Shown here in pieces: positions 1 to 11,252 of a DNA stretch of 64,000 bases. Source of the stretch: Sipunculus nudus (lineage: Eukaryota > Annelida > Sipuncula > Golfingiida > Sipunculidae); NCBI GenBank assembly GCA_026874595.1, contig CM049318.1, forward strand, positions 50,926,750 to 50,990,749. The letters run 5' to 3'. The position numbers and the translations under genes are program-made. The notes below the pieces were generated by a model that saw nothing but the letters and a program-made list of their open reading frames with translations, was not told the origin of the DNA and did no database searches. Position 1 is the first letter of the stretch. The number at the start of each line of letters is the position of its first letter.

Positions 1-1412
1 ATGATAAAACATTTGTATGGTAAAAAAAAGTGTAGCACATTGTAACATAACGAAGTTTATCAAAATTTTATGATTTTCATTTAAAGATCTGAAAGTCTGT
101 AAATTTCTTCTGAAAATCAAACTTTTTTTTCAGAATTGACGCGAAAAAAGACTGAAAAAAATTTCGCCCAGTATCATGACATATGGCACCAGGTTTTCCA
201 CTACTTCATTTAGCATTTATATCCATGGTAAATAGGCTACATACCACATCTATATAGCTGTATATCAGCGACTGAACTTCAGAAACTAAGCATAACATAT
301 AGGTAACTTTTTTTTTATTGATCACGGGATTTTATCAAATTTTGACTAAAGATATAATAAGGTAAATTCTAATACCAGTTGCAATATTTGTAGTTTTACA
401 AGTTAGGTGGCCTATAAACTTAATCAACAACGCAACAAAAACTTTTATTAATTGATTTTGTATATTAATACATTATACTAGGCGACTATTAATGAAAAAG
501 GTTTAGGCTGACCTAAATGGAAAGAAAATTTGATTAAGATTCAACAATTTACTAAAGCAAGTGTCGTCACATAAATATCTTAAGAGGCAAAAAACTTAAC
601 AAAAAGAAATAAAAGGTTATTTTCTCAGGCATCGAGGAGCTTCAGTTCCCCCCCCCCTGCTCCTATCCCGTCAAATCTGTTTTTTTTTTTCAGTTTAGTA
701 ATGATCTTCCGATTTTGAGCTGAAACCGCTCTGAAATTGCTTTCAAGAAAATGAAATAATAAAATTTCGTTAAATTTCATATTATTATGGTATGCTTTGA
801 ACTGTTTGGTCAAATATTATTGGCATTTTCAGCTTGTCCGAATATCATAAGAAAAGTTTTTTTTTATTGAAAACCCTTACTGAAAAAATGATAAGGATAA
901 AAATAACCCGCGCATCCCGAGAAACAATATTTTAGTACATTAATCAGACTAAGTTATGTAGCAAAATGATTCATACATTGATTTTTTTTCGAACTGTGAG
1001 AGGACCGAGGGGATAACATGGATTGTTTGCCCCCCTTTGTTATATTTTCACTCAATTATGCCCGTGCCCGATCCTGTCGCTTCAATCGATTGCTTCTCAG
1101 TAATTCTTCTTGTTCTTGTTCTTTTAATAATTTTTCACCTGATTATTAGCATTGCTTTTAATAAAAACAGTTCGTAAATTTGAGTTGTTGTTCTCAAATT
1201 AACTGAGACTGGTGAACATTTGTCGCGTTATGTTTCATGTATATAGAGGAGCTTGCCCAGTTTTTAACTCATACTGAAAACGGCTACTCCTTTTGGAGAG
1301 AATTGTATAAGACTAATAGACCCTTTGAAAGTTCTTCTGCGTTGATTGTAAGTCCAAAAAGTCTCCCCTACTCCGAATGCCATTCTCAGGAAATTCCCCT
1401 TGGTATGAGAAA

Positions 1413-2847
1413 CAAGTGACCCATGGGTCATGACGCTCAGCTGACTGGGAAAGATTCGCAAAAGGAAATTTCATCATCTGAATGGTAGTATATACCCATT
1501 CAACTGAAACATCAAACAGATTAACCAACAGGCCAAGATTGTGTCTGTATTTATATATCTCAAAAATAAGAAAAAATGCGTAAACTTTAAAGAAAATAAG
1601 GGTGGCTCCACCAGTCTGCAGAAACTAACAAAAACACTTAATGGTCAATATCCATGTAAAGAATCATGGTGATCTCTGCATCAGTTGTTCAGATACTTCA
1701 GCTTTTGTATCAAATTGTCCATTATTCTGAGGGATACTTCGGAGTCCTATAGCTTGAAGGATATGGGAAACAGGGACCTAATTTCAGGTTTCCACAGACA
1801 CTTTTCATGGGCCTCCTTGCATTTCAAGAATGAAGAATCTGGGTCCAGTTGTTACGATTTGTACCCTGTAAACAGAAAACAACATCTTTAAAGGTCTCAA
1901 AAACAGTTATTGAGATGCAGCAAGTATTGTATCAAATTTTTCATTATTCTGGGGGGGGGGGGAGGGGGGTAGTTTGAGCCATACAGCTTAAAAGATATGG
2001 GAAACAGAGACCTAATTTCAGATTTCCATGGAGACTTTTCATGGGCCTCCCTGTGTGTCGAGAATGAAGATTCTTTGTCAAGTTGTTATGATTTGTGCCC
2101 TGTTAACAGATGTTCATATCTTTAAAGGTCTCAAAAATTGAGAAAAACATTCGTAAAAACACACCAACAAATACAGATGGTGCCACCAGTCTGCAGAAAC
2201 TGATGAAACACTCAATGACCAATATCCATGCAAACAATTATGGTTATCTCTGCATTAGTTGGTCAGATACTTCAGCTTTTGTATCAAATTATCCATTATT
2301 CTGAGCTGTACTTTGGAGTGCCATTGCTCAAAGGATATGTGTAACAGAGACCAAATTTCAGGTTTCCACGGACACTTTTCATAGGCTTCCTTGCATTACA
2401 ACAATGAAGAATATAGGCCCAGTTGTTACTATTTGTACCCTGTTGACAGATAACAACATATTTAAAGGTGTCAAAAACTAGAGAAAAAAATTCGTAAAAA
2501 AATTGAAAAAATAAAGGTGGCGCACCCAGTCTGCAGGAACTGATGAAATATCTCATGATTAATATGTATGCTAAAACTATTGAAGTTTTTGTATGAAATT
2601 TTTGACTATTCTTGGGGGTACTTTGGGGCCCCATAGCTCAAAGGATATAGGTAAGAGAGACCTAATTTCTGGTTTCCGAGGAAATTTTTAATAGGTCTAC
2701 TAGAATGTCAAGTTACAAGTTTCTAGGTCCAGCAGTTACGATTTGTGCCAGGTTAACGGACGGACAGACGGCAGACGGACAGACAGACAGACGGACGACG
2801 GACAAAGGGTGATCGCTATAGCTCAGATGACTTACAGTCAGCTGAGC
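1413..2847. mobile_element. Insertion in intron 1 of copy A with inverted ends
   Basis: Copy B passes from GGTATGAGAAA straight to AAACCAAGCC at 31213-31228, whereas A has 1.43 kb between the two. The right end is CAGTCAGCTGAGC (2835-2847) and its reverse complement GCTCAGCTGACTG is at 1435-1447. Inside are about four degenerate units of about 300 bases (landmarks near 1600, 1930, 2160 and 2510: CAGTCTGCAG, then TTTGTATCAAATT, then CCTAATTTCAGG), then a GACGGACAGACGG run at 2757-2805. No coding capacity is seen; probably a non-autonomous element. Confidence 0.6.
1600..2750. repeat. Degenerate tandem repeat, about 300-bp unit, about 4 copies
   Basis: Recurring landmarks: GGTGGC..CACCAGTCTGCAG, TCAGATACTTCAGCTTTTG, CCATTATTCTG, ATATGGGAAACAG, GACACTTTTCATGGGC, AGTTGTTACGATTTG. 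It lies inside the intron 1 insertion of copy A and does not occur in copy B. Confidence 0.65.
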
Positions 2848-3718
2848 TAAAAACCAAGCCCCTTTTTGATAAGAGAAACCTTTTCGTATCAGCTTCTGTC
2901 GAATAAAGACGTGCGTTAACTTTTGATAGATTTTTTTTAGGGTCGTGAATTGTGCACAGTTTAAATTTGTCAAGACGGTGAATCTGCGACCTAAACGTGT
3001 CCGGAAAATATTTATATCGGTGTTTGTGTGGCACGCTGTTGCATTTATGATTCTGTTAAATGAAACGATACGCACCAAAGATTGATAGAAGGACCTTGCC
3101 GTTTAGGATATGATAGATAGCTGTTATGCTTTCACTTTAATCATCTGAGATGAAACAAGTACGTTCTAGTTCATACCAAGTTCCACAAAGCCAGGTTCAC
3201 GTGCATCTCTAGTCGCGCAAAAAATGGATATTGACCATGTGCAGTCGCTTCAATTTATCTTAAAGGTGGAGTTTGGGATGACGAACACAAATATATTTAT
3301 ACACACTTTTTAGCGTTTGTATGACAAATATCAAATATATTAGCATTTGTATGATACATTTCATATAAATATATACTCAATTACATTCCAAATATATAAC
3401 AATTAAGTATAAGGTTTTAGAAAATAAGGTATTATAATCTAGCATTAGTTAATTCTAAACCTAGTATTTCATAGTGAACTCATAAATGGAACCAACGTCC
3501 TTAATTCCATTTATCAATATATGTCATTTGCAACATATAAATATTGTTCCCTGAATAGTAGGAGATTATTACATTGACCACTCCCCCTTGCCAAAAGTAT
3601 TGGGGGGAGGGATATGTACCCCCTTGCCCCCTTTATTGAAGTCCCTTATCATGTATTTCACTGAAATGTTGTCTTCTCTTCTATTAAATGTTTTTTATTC
3701 CTCCGTTTGTTCTTCAAG

Positions 3719-3860
3719 GGTACAACTGTGCAACCAATGAATGGAATTACGTCGGCTACTTTCACAACGGAAACAATCAAGTGCAATGTTCAGGCACCCT
3801 GATTGCAAACAATGTCGTTTTGACAACTAAGCAGTGTGCAACACAAATGGCGAACGGCAA
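3719..3860 (+). CDS. Copy A exon 2: N-terminal half of the trypsin-like fold
   Basis: The acceptor is a pyrimidine-rich tract ending TTCAAG; the donor is GTAAGT at 3861. The exon starts with two bases that complete a Gly codon split after exon 1 and ends with two bases of the next codon. It encodes YNCATNEW, then GNNQVQCSGTLIANNVVLTTKQC. This matches the trypsin segment from the Cys after IVGG to the Cys after the catalytic His, but the His is replaced by Gln. Confidence 0.8.
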
Positions 3861-6800
3861 GTAAGTATTAAACTTCAAGCAACGGTGCTATGACATTACT
3901 TTTATATATTTATTTTTTACTCGTCGCAGATTTTCAGATACAATTTAATTTTTATAACTTCAAACATTCTGTCATTTAAAAATCAGATATGAGACTTTTA
4001 TATCCTTGTGAATGGCAATAGAATAATAGATAGTGTTACGGAACCTAATACCAACAGATCACGAGCACAAATTTTGTTACGGCAATAAAAAATCAGATTC
4101 TGCAACACAAGGCAGCATGAAATGTCTAGACGAATGAATAAAAAAGTCAGTGTTTTTTGGTGAACAAAAAATTATAATTGATTCTTAGAACATTACAATA
4201 CACTAAATCAATACATTTACACAGTATAACAATGTACAATTAAACACAAATAATCAAAATGAACAGTTCCTGTAAATCTTCTCAGAGAATAGTCCGATGT
4301 AATCATGAAAAACAATCTGTTGTAATCCAAAAGTGAACTTGTGGCAATAATCCCAAAGTGAAACTGAAGAAAATCCGTATATAAAAACCGTATAAGTCCG
4401 TAGAATATCTGTATATTCTGCAATTACCGGAAAGGTCCAAAAACTTACGAGAGAGTCAAACTCTTCCGTGTCTGCTGGTATTTTTCTCTCTGTGGCTCAA
4501 AACACAGCCCCTTTTATAGTTACCTTACCCGAAGTCCAGAACTCTCATTCTGGAACCCTCTAGACTGCACCAAAGCAACGAACTGGGTTTGCGCATAACT
4601 CGAATAAGAATGCCTAGCACATGCCAAGTTAAGTAATATCCGGCGCATAACAAACATATACATGTAACAATAGACATACAGGCAGACAGATATATAGATA
4701 TATAGATAGATTTTGGATCCTAGACAATTAAATAGGCAAGTAACCGCTGTCCCCTTCAAAGTACCCCCTGTCACATTAAAAGTACTCTTTGTCCCCTTCA
4801 AAGTACCTTTGTCCATTTCACATTTTAGGGGATCTGTCCCCTTCACCGTACTATTGTGAGATAATTCTACTGTTCAGTTTATATAATCTTGTTTTTTTTC
4901 CTCATTTATCCAGTCATGCATCTCAAAATGAGAATACTAAGGATACGGTATACACATTTGCCTCTTGGAATGATCATAAATGTAAAAAAAATTACAGTAT
5001 TTCGTCGAAGGCTGGAAAATATTTTTTCCGTGATTTTGAAAATTGTGTTATGTATTCATATTGGGTTTTGGTACTAGAACGGATTGAGCGGGTGTATATT
5101 TCAATAGGGTTGGGGGAGCGGTTTATCAAGAGTAGCTTGTTCTATCGGTACTACTGTGGGTTCTTCCCCTAACAATTCATTATCCAACAAGGCCCACGGT
5201 TTCCGTTTGCGCCAAGGTGCGTAGATACGTAAACGGGTAAAATCAAACACACATACACGGATGAACACATGGAAAATACCAAAGGTAAAAAATCATATTT
5301 TCACACACATACGCGCACAGCAGAACCATACCTTACTCCATTCTTGTAACAGTTTGGAACAGTTTCTTTAATGATATCATATTCAACTCTCAAGATTCTC
5401 TCGTAACTTGGGTCTACTATGACATTCCTGGCAGAATTTTAACCTATTCATGGTCACAGCTGAGCCCGAAGCTAACCCTACTATTAGTTAAGCACTTTAT
5501 ATTAACGTTTTACATTAATAGGTGGGTACTTGGTGTAACCTCGAGCTATCCAAATAGTTTAACGGTTGCAGATAAAAAAAAAAAAAAACAAAAAAAAAAA
5601 AAAAAAGTGACAACTACATCAGACCCCGTGTCGTTTAAGTTATTCATATTATATACTTAAGCTACCAGAAATGCTAAAAAGACCAGAAGGGAACCCGCTA
5701 AGATATACATAATACTGGCAAGGAAGCAAAACGTGTCATTTTACATGAAAGTGGCTTATTGCAGCCATAATGTTCAAACAGTCTCTTTCATCCTTTTCCA
5801 TGCATCCACATCTTTTGGATGCTAAACCATTATCCTGCTACTATTACCGATTCCTCTTAATCTATGAACCGACGGGTCAGCCCTTCTCACACAGTCGCCG
5901 ATTAGATGGTCAGTTAATCCGAACCCCCCATGTTCCCTTGTTTAAGGTGACCGTCAATAAAAAATCAACGAATTTTACTCTATGTTGAAGTTTGGGTGGT
6001 TTACCAGGGTGGTCTCTGTGTAAACTAAAGACGTTATCACATGATGGTGGGTTAGGTGCCGAGTGGGCCCTGAGCTAACTCGTTTCAACTCGTTAAATAT
6101 GTCGGGTTACTCGGCTATATCGGATTGCCTAGTGAGAATATTAAACACGATAAGATAAGATGTTTCCTCTTCAAATGGAAAGAGCATCTCTGCCTCGGCT
6201 GCAATTTTGACAGGAATTCCCGTCATACATGAATGACCCTCCCTAAAGTCGTGCTAAACTCGTACGTATTTCTTTATTAGGTGATACAGCTTAAGTCTAT
6301 TGAATACAATTTAGTATCTGCAAATGTCTGTATTTCCAATTGTACCGATAAAATTGTTATTACAGGTTCACCGTAGGGGTGTCAGACCGCTCCAGTTCCT
6401 CTGGCTGTACTGCTGATGTTGATGCTTGGAGCTTCTACGAGGGTTTGGCATGCGTAAAAACAAAGACGAAGCTGAGTTGTGGAACACCAATTCCATTGTC
6501 ATGGACAAACCTCAGGTCAACTAAATATCCAGACCTCATTGGGTGGGGAGATGCTGCTACTAATGGAGCTACCCCGAATAAAGTACAATGCACCACATTG
6601 AAATTTGCAACAGCTGAGGCTACGTGTATGAGTAGTCTGGGGAGCTGTGGTGACACTGTGACGAATAAACATATGTGCTTGGAGAGGACGGCTTCCATGG
6701 ACCAAGGGGCGTACTATGGTGACGCAGGGGGAGCAATCGTTTATAATGGCAAACTTAAAGGTATCATTTCTCACACGTCGTGCGGCTCAAACATTATATA

Positions 6801-9800
6801 TACTGGCGGCATGAAGATAAATAAAATGCTTGACGGCCTGATTGCAAACTGTGGTTGCCTCATGGCCAGACTGGGTGAGTACATGTCATAATATGTTCTG
6901 CTAATCGATATTCATAACTCCGCCAGGAAGTAATTTTTTCTTGTCTGTTCAGAATCTTTACGCCAAAAAGTAATCAACAAATTTTTCTGAAATTTTGTGG
7001 AGGGTAGGGTAACACCTAGGGCACATTCTATTTGAATTTGGGGGTATTCTGGAAGATTAGATTACATATTAAATTCCCAGGAAGTGACACAGGATGTGAC
7101 ACATGGCAATTTCTTTGTTCACGGGGAAACCGCTTCATTCATACGTGTTACGGCCAGCATTTTTTAAAGAATATGACATGATGAACCTGTTTTTCTGAAA
7201 TTTGACCTTGTACAGGAAACAAAGTAAAATTTGATTGGCCGGGGGGGGGGGGGGGGGTTCTCGGCGGAAATATCAGGTAGCCGTAAGACAACACAGGTTT
7301 TTGTTTTCCTATGTTCGATTTTTGTCGTCATTAACATTATGAGGTGGATATATATACTGTGGTTGCCTTTTTGTTCGCGAGGGTTTTAATTTCGCGATAT
7401 TCGCGAATGGGAAATAATCGCGAAAATGAAACCCTCGGGAATAATTGGCCAGTTGAGTATGTTCTTCTTGTTCAGTGAAACTAATACTTGTATGTAAATA
7501 GTTTAGAACAGTGAGAAATTCAATAATTAATTTAATAATTACATTAAAGCAGGTATAGGGTAAACGTTCCCTTGAATTTGAACTACACTACCTGTATTTA
7601 TCATATGCCTTTTGTCTGACATCTGTATGAACAGCTTTGTTTTTGTGAATTATTACATAGCGGCGTCGATTTATCTGCATGGGTGGAGAGTTGACTTATA
7701 TGCGTAGGTTGGGGCAATAGAAGATTTTGTTTAGTTATATATATATCATGATTTAATCACTTTGTTAAAATGAGGATAATCATACCAGCTTGACCGTGGG
7801 TCCACATAAAAATACGCTGATGGATCAAATTTTAATTAATAGTAAAAATAAATAAATAAATTAAACATAAATCACTTTCATATAACAGAAATATACATAA
7901 AGAAAAGTGGAATTATTCGCGGAATAATCTCTCTGAATTTTTTAATTTCAAGAGATGGTCTGGTTCTAAATTTGATCATTTAATCCTAGATAATAGCGAA
8001 AATTTACACTGAACAAGTTTTCAATTCTTGCTTAAACGTGCATTTAACTGTTTCTACGGTCCACTTTCGGCCACTTGACCAAGAGAAAGCTTGTATGAAC
8101 GTTCTCCAAGGCACAAGACACCAATCATGTGTTTGCACTGTGTGAAAAACGTCCAACTCGCATTAAACGGTTTAAAAATTTTTTCTTTGAATAAACCAAA
8201 AAGCACAAAATCGCAATATATTCTGGGACCTTTTTTTTATTTGCATAAAATAATTAGCAGCGAATCAGTTGAACAAATAATTTTATGGCCTAAATTACAC
8301 ATATATGTTGTTTTGTATAAAAGGAACCCTCACTACAGCGACATCTGAAACGGACGACCCGGGATCAGGTGACAGTGACAGGGAGGCAATCACGGTACGT
8401 TTTCTTTATGTGTTAATATTTAAGATGATTTTAACTACTTATTGATGTAATTTTTAAATTGATAACTGTGAAGTTTGTGGCCAAGAAATATGGCTGTAAC
8501 ATTTTATGCAGAAAATCATTGAACAGAGGTGGCGCAACCTGCAGGTTTAAACTCATGCCTGTTATGTGATCATATGCCTAAAATATTTGGTAATGTTTGT
8601 TAAAGTGGTTCATAAGATAAAGGTTAAAGAGTTTGCACCATATATGGAAACATGTGAAATCAGGAAATTCGGCAATCAGTAAAATTTGAACTCCTGTGGA
8701 AAAATGAGTCCTAAAACAATTCTATATATTATAAATATATATTTTATTCATTGGGCGCAGAGACTCGTTAAACAAAGTTGGCACGACTTGAAGGTTATTC
8801 ACATGTCAGTCATACGAAAATATTGTCTGTAAAAATGGGTGAAGGGGCAGCAATGAACATAGAGAAATGGGGAGCTTGATGGGCGGACGGAAGGGAAATC
8901 AGAAAATGTTGCATTCAGCATCATTTAACTCCGTTGGAAAAATCATTCTGAAAATAATTCTGTTTAAAATATTTTTCAATGACTTCTCCTGGCTCCTAGG
9001 AATTCTTGCATATGAGTTTAAGGCTAAAGTGTTTATGTGTGCTGAATGATTTGAAGGAAAGTGCAAAAGACTACTTTCGAGGGCAGAAACTCATTTAACA
9101 TAGGTGTTACCAGGTGCAAGTTATTCATATCCTAGTCATGTGCTGAGTAACTCTAAGGGAAGAAGGCTTTAAGGGTGTTAAAGATATGCAATAAAAGAAT
9201 GTGGAAGGACGGACCGATGGAAGGACAATAGGGAAATCAAAACTTGCGATCAGCAAAAATTTAATTCCGGCTGAAATATCAGTTTGGAAATAATTCGGTT
9301 CACTATAGTGTTCATTGAATTTCCCTAGCTCAAAGGAAGCCTTGCACATGATTTGAAGGCTGTTTTATTGTTCTTATTTATTGATTACTATGAAAGAAAG
9401 TGAAAAAGACCATTTTAGAGCGCAGAAAGAGAGGTGGCGTTAAACAGAGGTGGCGCCACCTGCAGGTTATAATCACATTTAAGTCATGTGCTGAGTAAAT
9501 CTGTATATTTGGTGAAGTAATCTTAGAGATAGGGTCTTAGAGATATGTGGTAAAAGAATTGGGTGGGGCGGAATGACAAACTCGGGTCTCGCGTACCGTT
9601 TTATTAGGTCTCCCTCCTACAGCAGGAGACTAAAAACACAATAACTACTAATACTCTCCGGAATACCGTCAGTAATTAATCCTGTACAAGCCTTTAACAG
9701 CCTACTAGTATAACCTTATACTTCCGCCCTAAACCCCACCCTTTTTAATTTCTAGGCTTAGGCAATACCATTTTATCTACTATTTAACCCCATTGAATAT

Positions 9801-11097
9801 TTTTAGAGTAGATAGGTCGAAAAGTGAATTGGCAGTGAAGTAAGGAAACTAAGGTTAAATATTCATATGATAAGCTGGAACTTCTATTATCACTCCTCCG
9901 ATAAATCAGTCATATCATATACCTGTGAGGGTTGTGCAGACAACAAACATTGGACTCGAGCACTTGACAAGTATTGCAGATTAGGAATCCAGTGATCGTA
10001 ACCATAAACAAACAACTGTTATGACCTGAAGCATGTACTGCTTGTATTAGAGGGAAATTGCGTCTATGTACACTGTCGAGATATAATTAGGTAGAGAAAA
10101 CTCACAAACACACACACACACAAACACATTTTACGGGAATATAACAATGCAAGGCTAATCGAAAACTAGCTACAAGGTCTGACACATTGACATTTCCAAC
10201 ATATATGTCTGTTTAACGTGTTTGTACTTGTATGCATTCATCCGTTCTTGTCCTGTCACTGGACAGTGTTTCATTACAAAAAGGCTGTTTTCAATTTTTT
10301 TTGTTGTAACGATGATCCACTGTGGATTTTCCTGAGCAATATTGAGAACAGTTCCGGTAAAGCTATGAACGTTTGTTCTGCAGGTCACCAGGTGAACCTG
10401 TGTTACTGAAACATGATACAGAGTAAAACACAGAAACGTTCGATTATAATTTTCTTGGCAGAGTTATTTTTGTAGGCTTCGACTACATTTATAGTTTACA
10501 TAAGTGTTCTACGGCCCAGTCATCTCGCAGATTGCATGGTACTAATTGAACCTAACCTGAGGAAGTATTTTTATACTTAAAAATTAAGCAGAGCTGATGC
10601 AGAGCTCTTTCGATAATGTTTTTAGGCGTTTTTGTTTTTTTTTTGGGCGTCAATTCTGCCAAATCTCCAATACCCCCTCTCCTCCCCGAATCGAGAAACA
10701 GCATCTGGGGGAAGGGTAAAGGTGTGTGCCCTTTTTTTCGTCCGTTATGATTTTCTTGTGTGTCATGAGAAATTGATTTATAATGTCAAGCAAAATGTCC
10801 AGTTTTACATTTATCCTCTCATCTGTCTTGCAGGCTAGCTGTCCAGCGGGGGAGAAAACCATTTGTATGAAATGTAAAAAGCTTACTGCGAACAGCGCGT
10901 TTTGTGCCGGAAACCATGACGGCTCCGGAAACGCAACTCTGTCTGGAAAGACATGCAGTTCAGATGAGGTACAGAATACGGCATTCACATGCGACACCGC
11001 TACCAAGATCGCCACGTGCGACCACACCAAGATGACGGGCGGTTGTGATTGTTGTGATTACAAGATCAGAGGGTTATATTGCTATGCTAAACCATAA
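3719..11097 (+). CDS. Gene copy A: secreted, catalytically dead trypsin-like protein with Cys-rich tail (exons 2-6, 5' partial)
   Basis: Split gene with exons at 3719-3860, 4914-about 4981, 6366-6874, 8324-8394 and 10834-11097; exon 1 is off the left edge (its paralogue is at 28803-28869). Exons 2-4 read as an S1 serine-protease fold: GYNC after the N terminus, CSGTLIANN before the His site, IGWGD, GDAGGAI at the Ser site and GIISH after it. The His site reads TTKQC instead of TAAHC, the Asp site EGLACVK instead of NDIALLK, and the Ser site GDAGG instead of GDSGG, so hydrolysis is not expected. The Cys just before the Ser site is Tyr (YYGDAGG), leaving its usual partner unpaired. A Thr/Asp/Ser-rich linker (exon 5) and an 87-residue Cys-rich domain (exon 6) follow. 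No stop or frameshift is seen in exons 2, 4, 5 or 6; the exon 3/4 junction is unresolved. Likely role is binding or decoy outside the cell; the partner is unknown. Confidence 0.75.
4034..4669 (-). mobile_element. Solo LTR in intron 2 of copy A
   Basis: Ends are TGTTACGG...ATGTAACA, giving TG..CA termini with inverted TGTTAC/GTAACA. It is flanked by the direct repeat ATAG (4030-4033 and 4670-4673), a 4-bp target-site duplication. On the minus strand CTATAAAAGGGGC (TATA box at 4512-4519) sits mid-element, as expected for the U3/R border. No internal region or second LTR is present, so this is a solo LTR. Its superfamily cannot be told without an internal region. Confidence 0.65.
4747..4852. repeat. 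Short tandem repeat before exon 3 of copy A
   Basis: About five degenerate units of 20-25 bases of the form CTGTCCCCTTCAAAGTACC, ending about 60 bases before the exon 3 acceptor. The same array is at 33078-33185 in copy B. It may shape the local pyrimidine content, but no function can be read. Confidence 0.55.
4914..4981 (+). CDS. Copy A exon 3 (3' end provisional)
   Basis: A clear acceptor (TTTATCCAG) is followed by an open stretch beginning HASQNENTKDTV and containing TFASWNDHK; copy B has the same peptide at 33248. The donor is uncertain. GTAAAA at 4982 occurs in both copies, but its phase fits an acceptor at 6376 rather than the better-looking CAG at 6365. A GT at 5004 has the right phase but a poor consensus. 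Copies A and B differ by 2 bases just after GTAAA, which argues that this stretch is intronic. Confidence 0.55.
6366..6874 (+). CDS. Copy A exon 4: main part of the trypsin-like domain
   Basis: The acceptor ends TTATTACAG and the donor is GGTGAGT with GT at 6875; 170 codons are open. Readable family landmarks in order: FTVGVSDRSS near residue 1; EGLACVKTKTKL where NDIALLKL is expected; DLIGWGD for the GWG turn; TCMSSLGSC and HMC for the autolysis-loop disulphide; GAYYGDAGGAIVYNGKLKGI for the catalytic Ser loop; SCGS for the last Cys loop; a C-terminal helix (INKMLDGLI). The Asp and Ser positions are Gly and Ala. An alternative start at 6377 would pair with the exon 3 GTAAAA donor. Confidence 0.8.
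7231..7959. mobile_element. Insertion in intron 4 of copy A, absent from B
   Basis: Copy B joins GTACAGGAAACACAGTAAAA directly to TTGGTTCTAAATTTGATC (35470-35510); A has about 730 bases between. The insert holds a G-run (7242-7257) and a self-complementary TTCGCGA-rich stretch (7374-7432: TTCGCGAGGG..TTTCGCGATATTCGCGAA..CGCGAAAATGAAACCCTCG). The rest is AT-rich. No ORF. Probably a small non-autonomous DNA element; its ends are not certain. Confidence 0.45.
8324..8394 (+). CDS. Copy A exon 5: short acidic linker
   Basis: This 71-base exon lies between an acceptor ending AAAAG and a donor GTACGT. Phases fit both neighbours: exon 4 ends one base into a codon and exon 6 starts in phase 0. It encodes GTLTTATSETDDPGSGDSDR and a short tail, a low-complexity Ser/Thr/Asp linker between the protease fold and the Cys-rich domain. 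It is conserved base for base in length in copy B (35838-35908), although the flanking introns are unconstrained. Confidence 0.7.
8500..9560. repeat. Intron 5 repeat array of copy A, about 250-340-bp unit
   Basis: Four degenerate units with landmarks near 8528, 8779, 9106 and 9447. Each has GCAGAAACTCATTTAACAGAG, then GGTGGCGCCACCTGCAGGTT, then CAGTCATGTGCTGAGTAA. Between landmarks come GACGGACGGAAGG, GATCAGCAAAATTTGAACTCC and CCTAGCTCAAAGGAATCCTTGCA. GGTGGCGCCACC is a perfect 12-base palindrome in the best unit. The same array occurs in all gene copies. Confidence 0.65.
10834..11097 (+). CDS. Copy A exon 6: Cys-rich C-terminal domain
   Basis: The acceptor is CTGTCTTGCAG; 87 codons then run to a TAA at 11095. 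The domain starts ASCPAGEKTICMKCKKL and contains KTCSSDEV, FTCDTAT, ATCDHTK, GGCDCCDYK and a final LYCYAKP. Eleven Cys are present; the fourth (SAFCAG) is Phe in copy B and Tyr in C/D, so ten are probably the ancestral set (five disulphides). I do not recognise this domain. It is the part kept in all four copies. Confidence 0.75.
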   Translation, partial: ASCPAGEKTICMKCKKLTANSAFCAGNHDGSGNATLSGKTCSSDEVQNTAFTCDTATKIATCDHTKMTGGCDCCDYKIRGLYCYAKP

Positions 11098-11246
11098 TCC
11101 AAATACATGAAAAAAGATACAATACCGACCATTCAAAGATGGCGGCATCCACCATTTGAAATGGAAAATAATAATCAACTGTTTGAAGTTATAAACTATC
11201 AAATTAAAATACTGTTCATACAGACATTACTATACCATATAGATGA

Positions 11247-11252
11247 AATAAA
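11247..11252 (+). promoter_or_regulatory. Candidate polyadenylation signal of copy A
   Basis: AATAAA lies 150 bases after the stop codon, within a short 3' flank conserved in copy B (38666-38671) and in altered form in copies C and D (52304, 57900). No other AATAAA was seen nearer the stop. Confidence 0.5.

Noticed and set aside
5770-5988. Possible missing exon with the catalytic Asp between exons 3 and 4
   Set aside because: The stretch is not open in copy B in the same frame, has no trypsin landmark, and the Asp-equivalent segment is already readable in exon 4 as EGLACVK.
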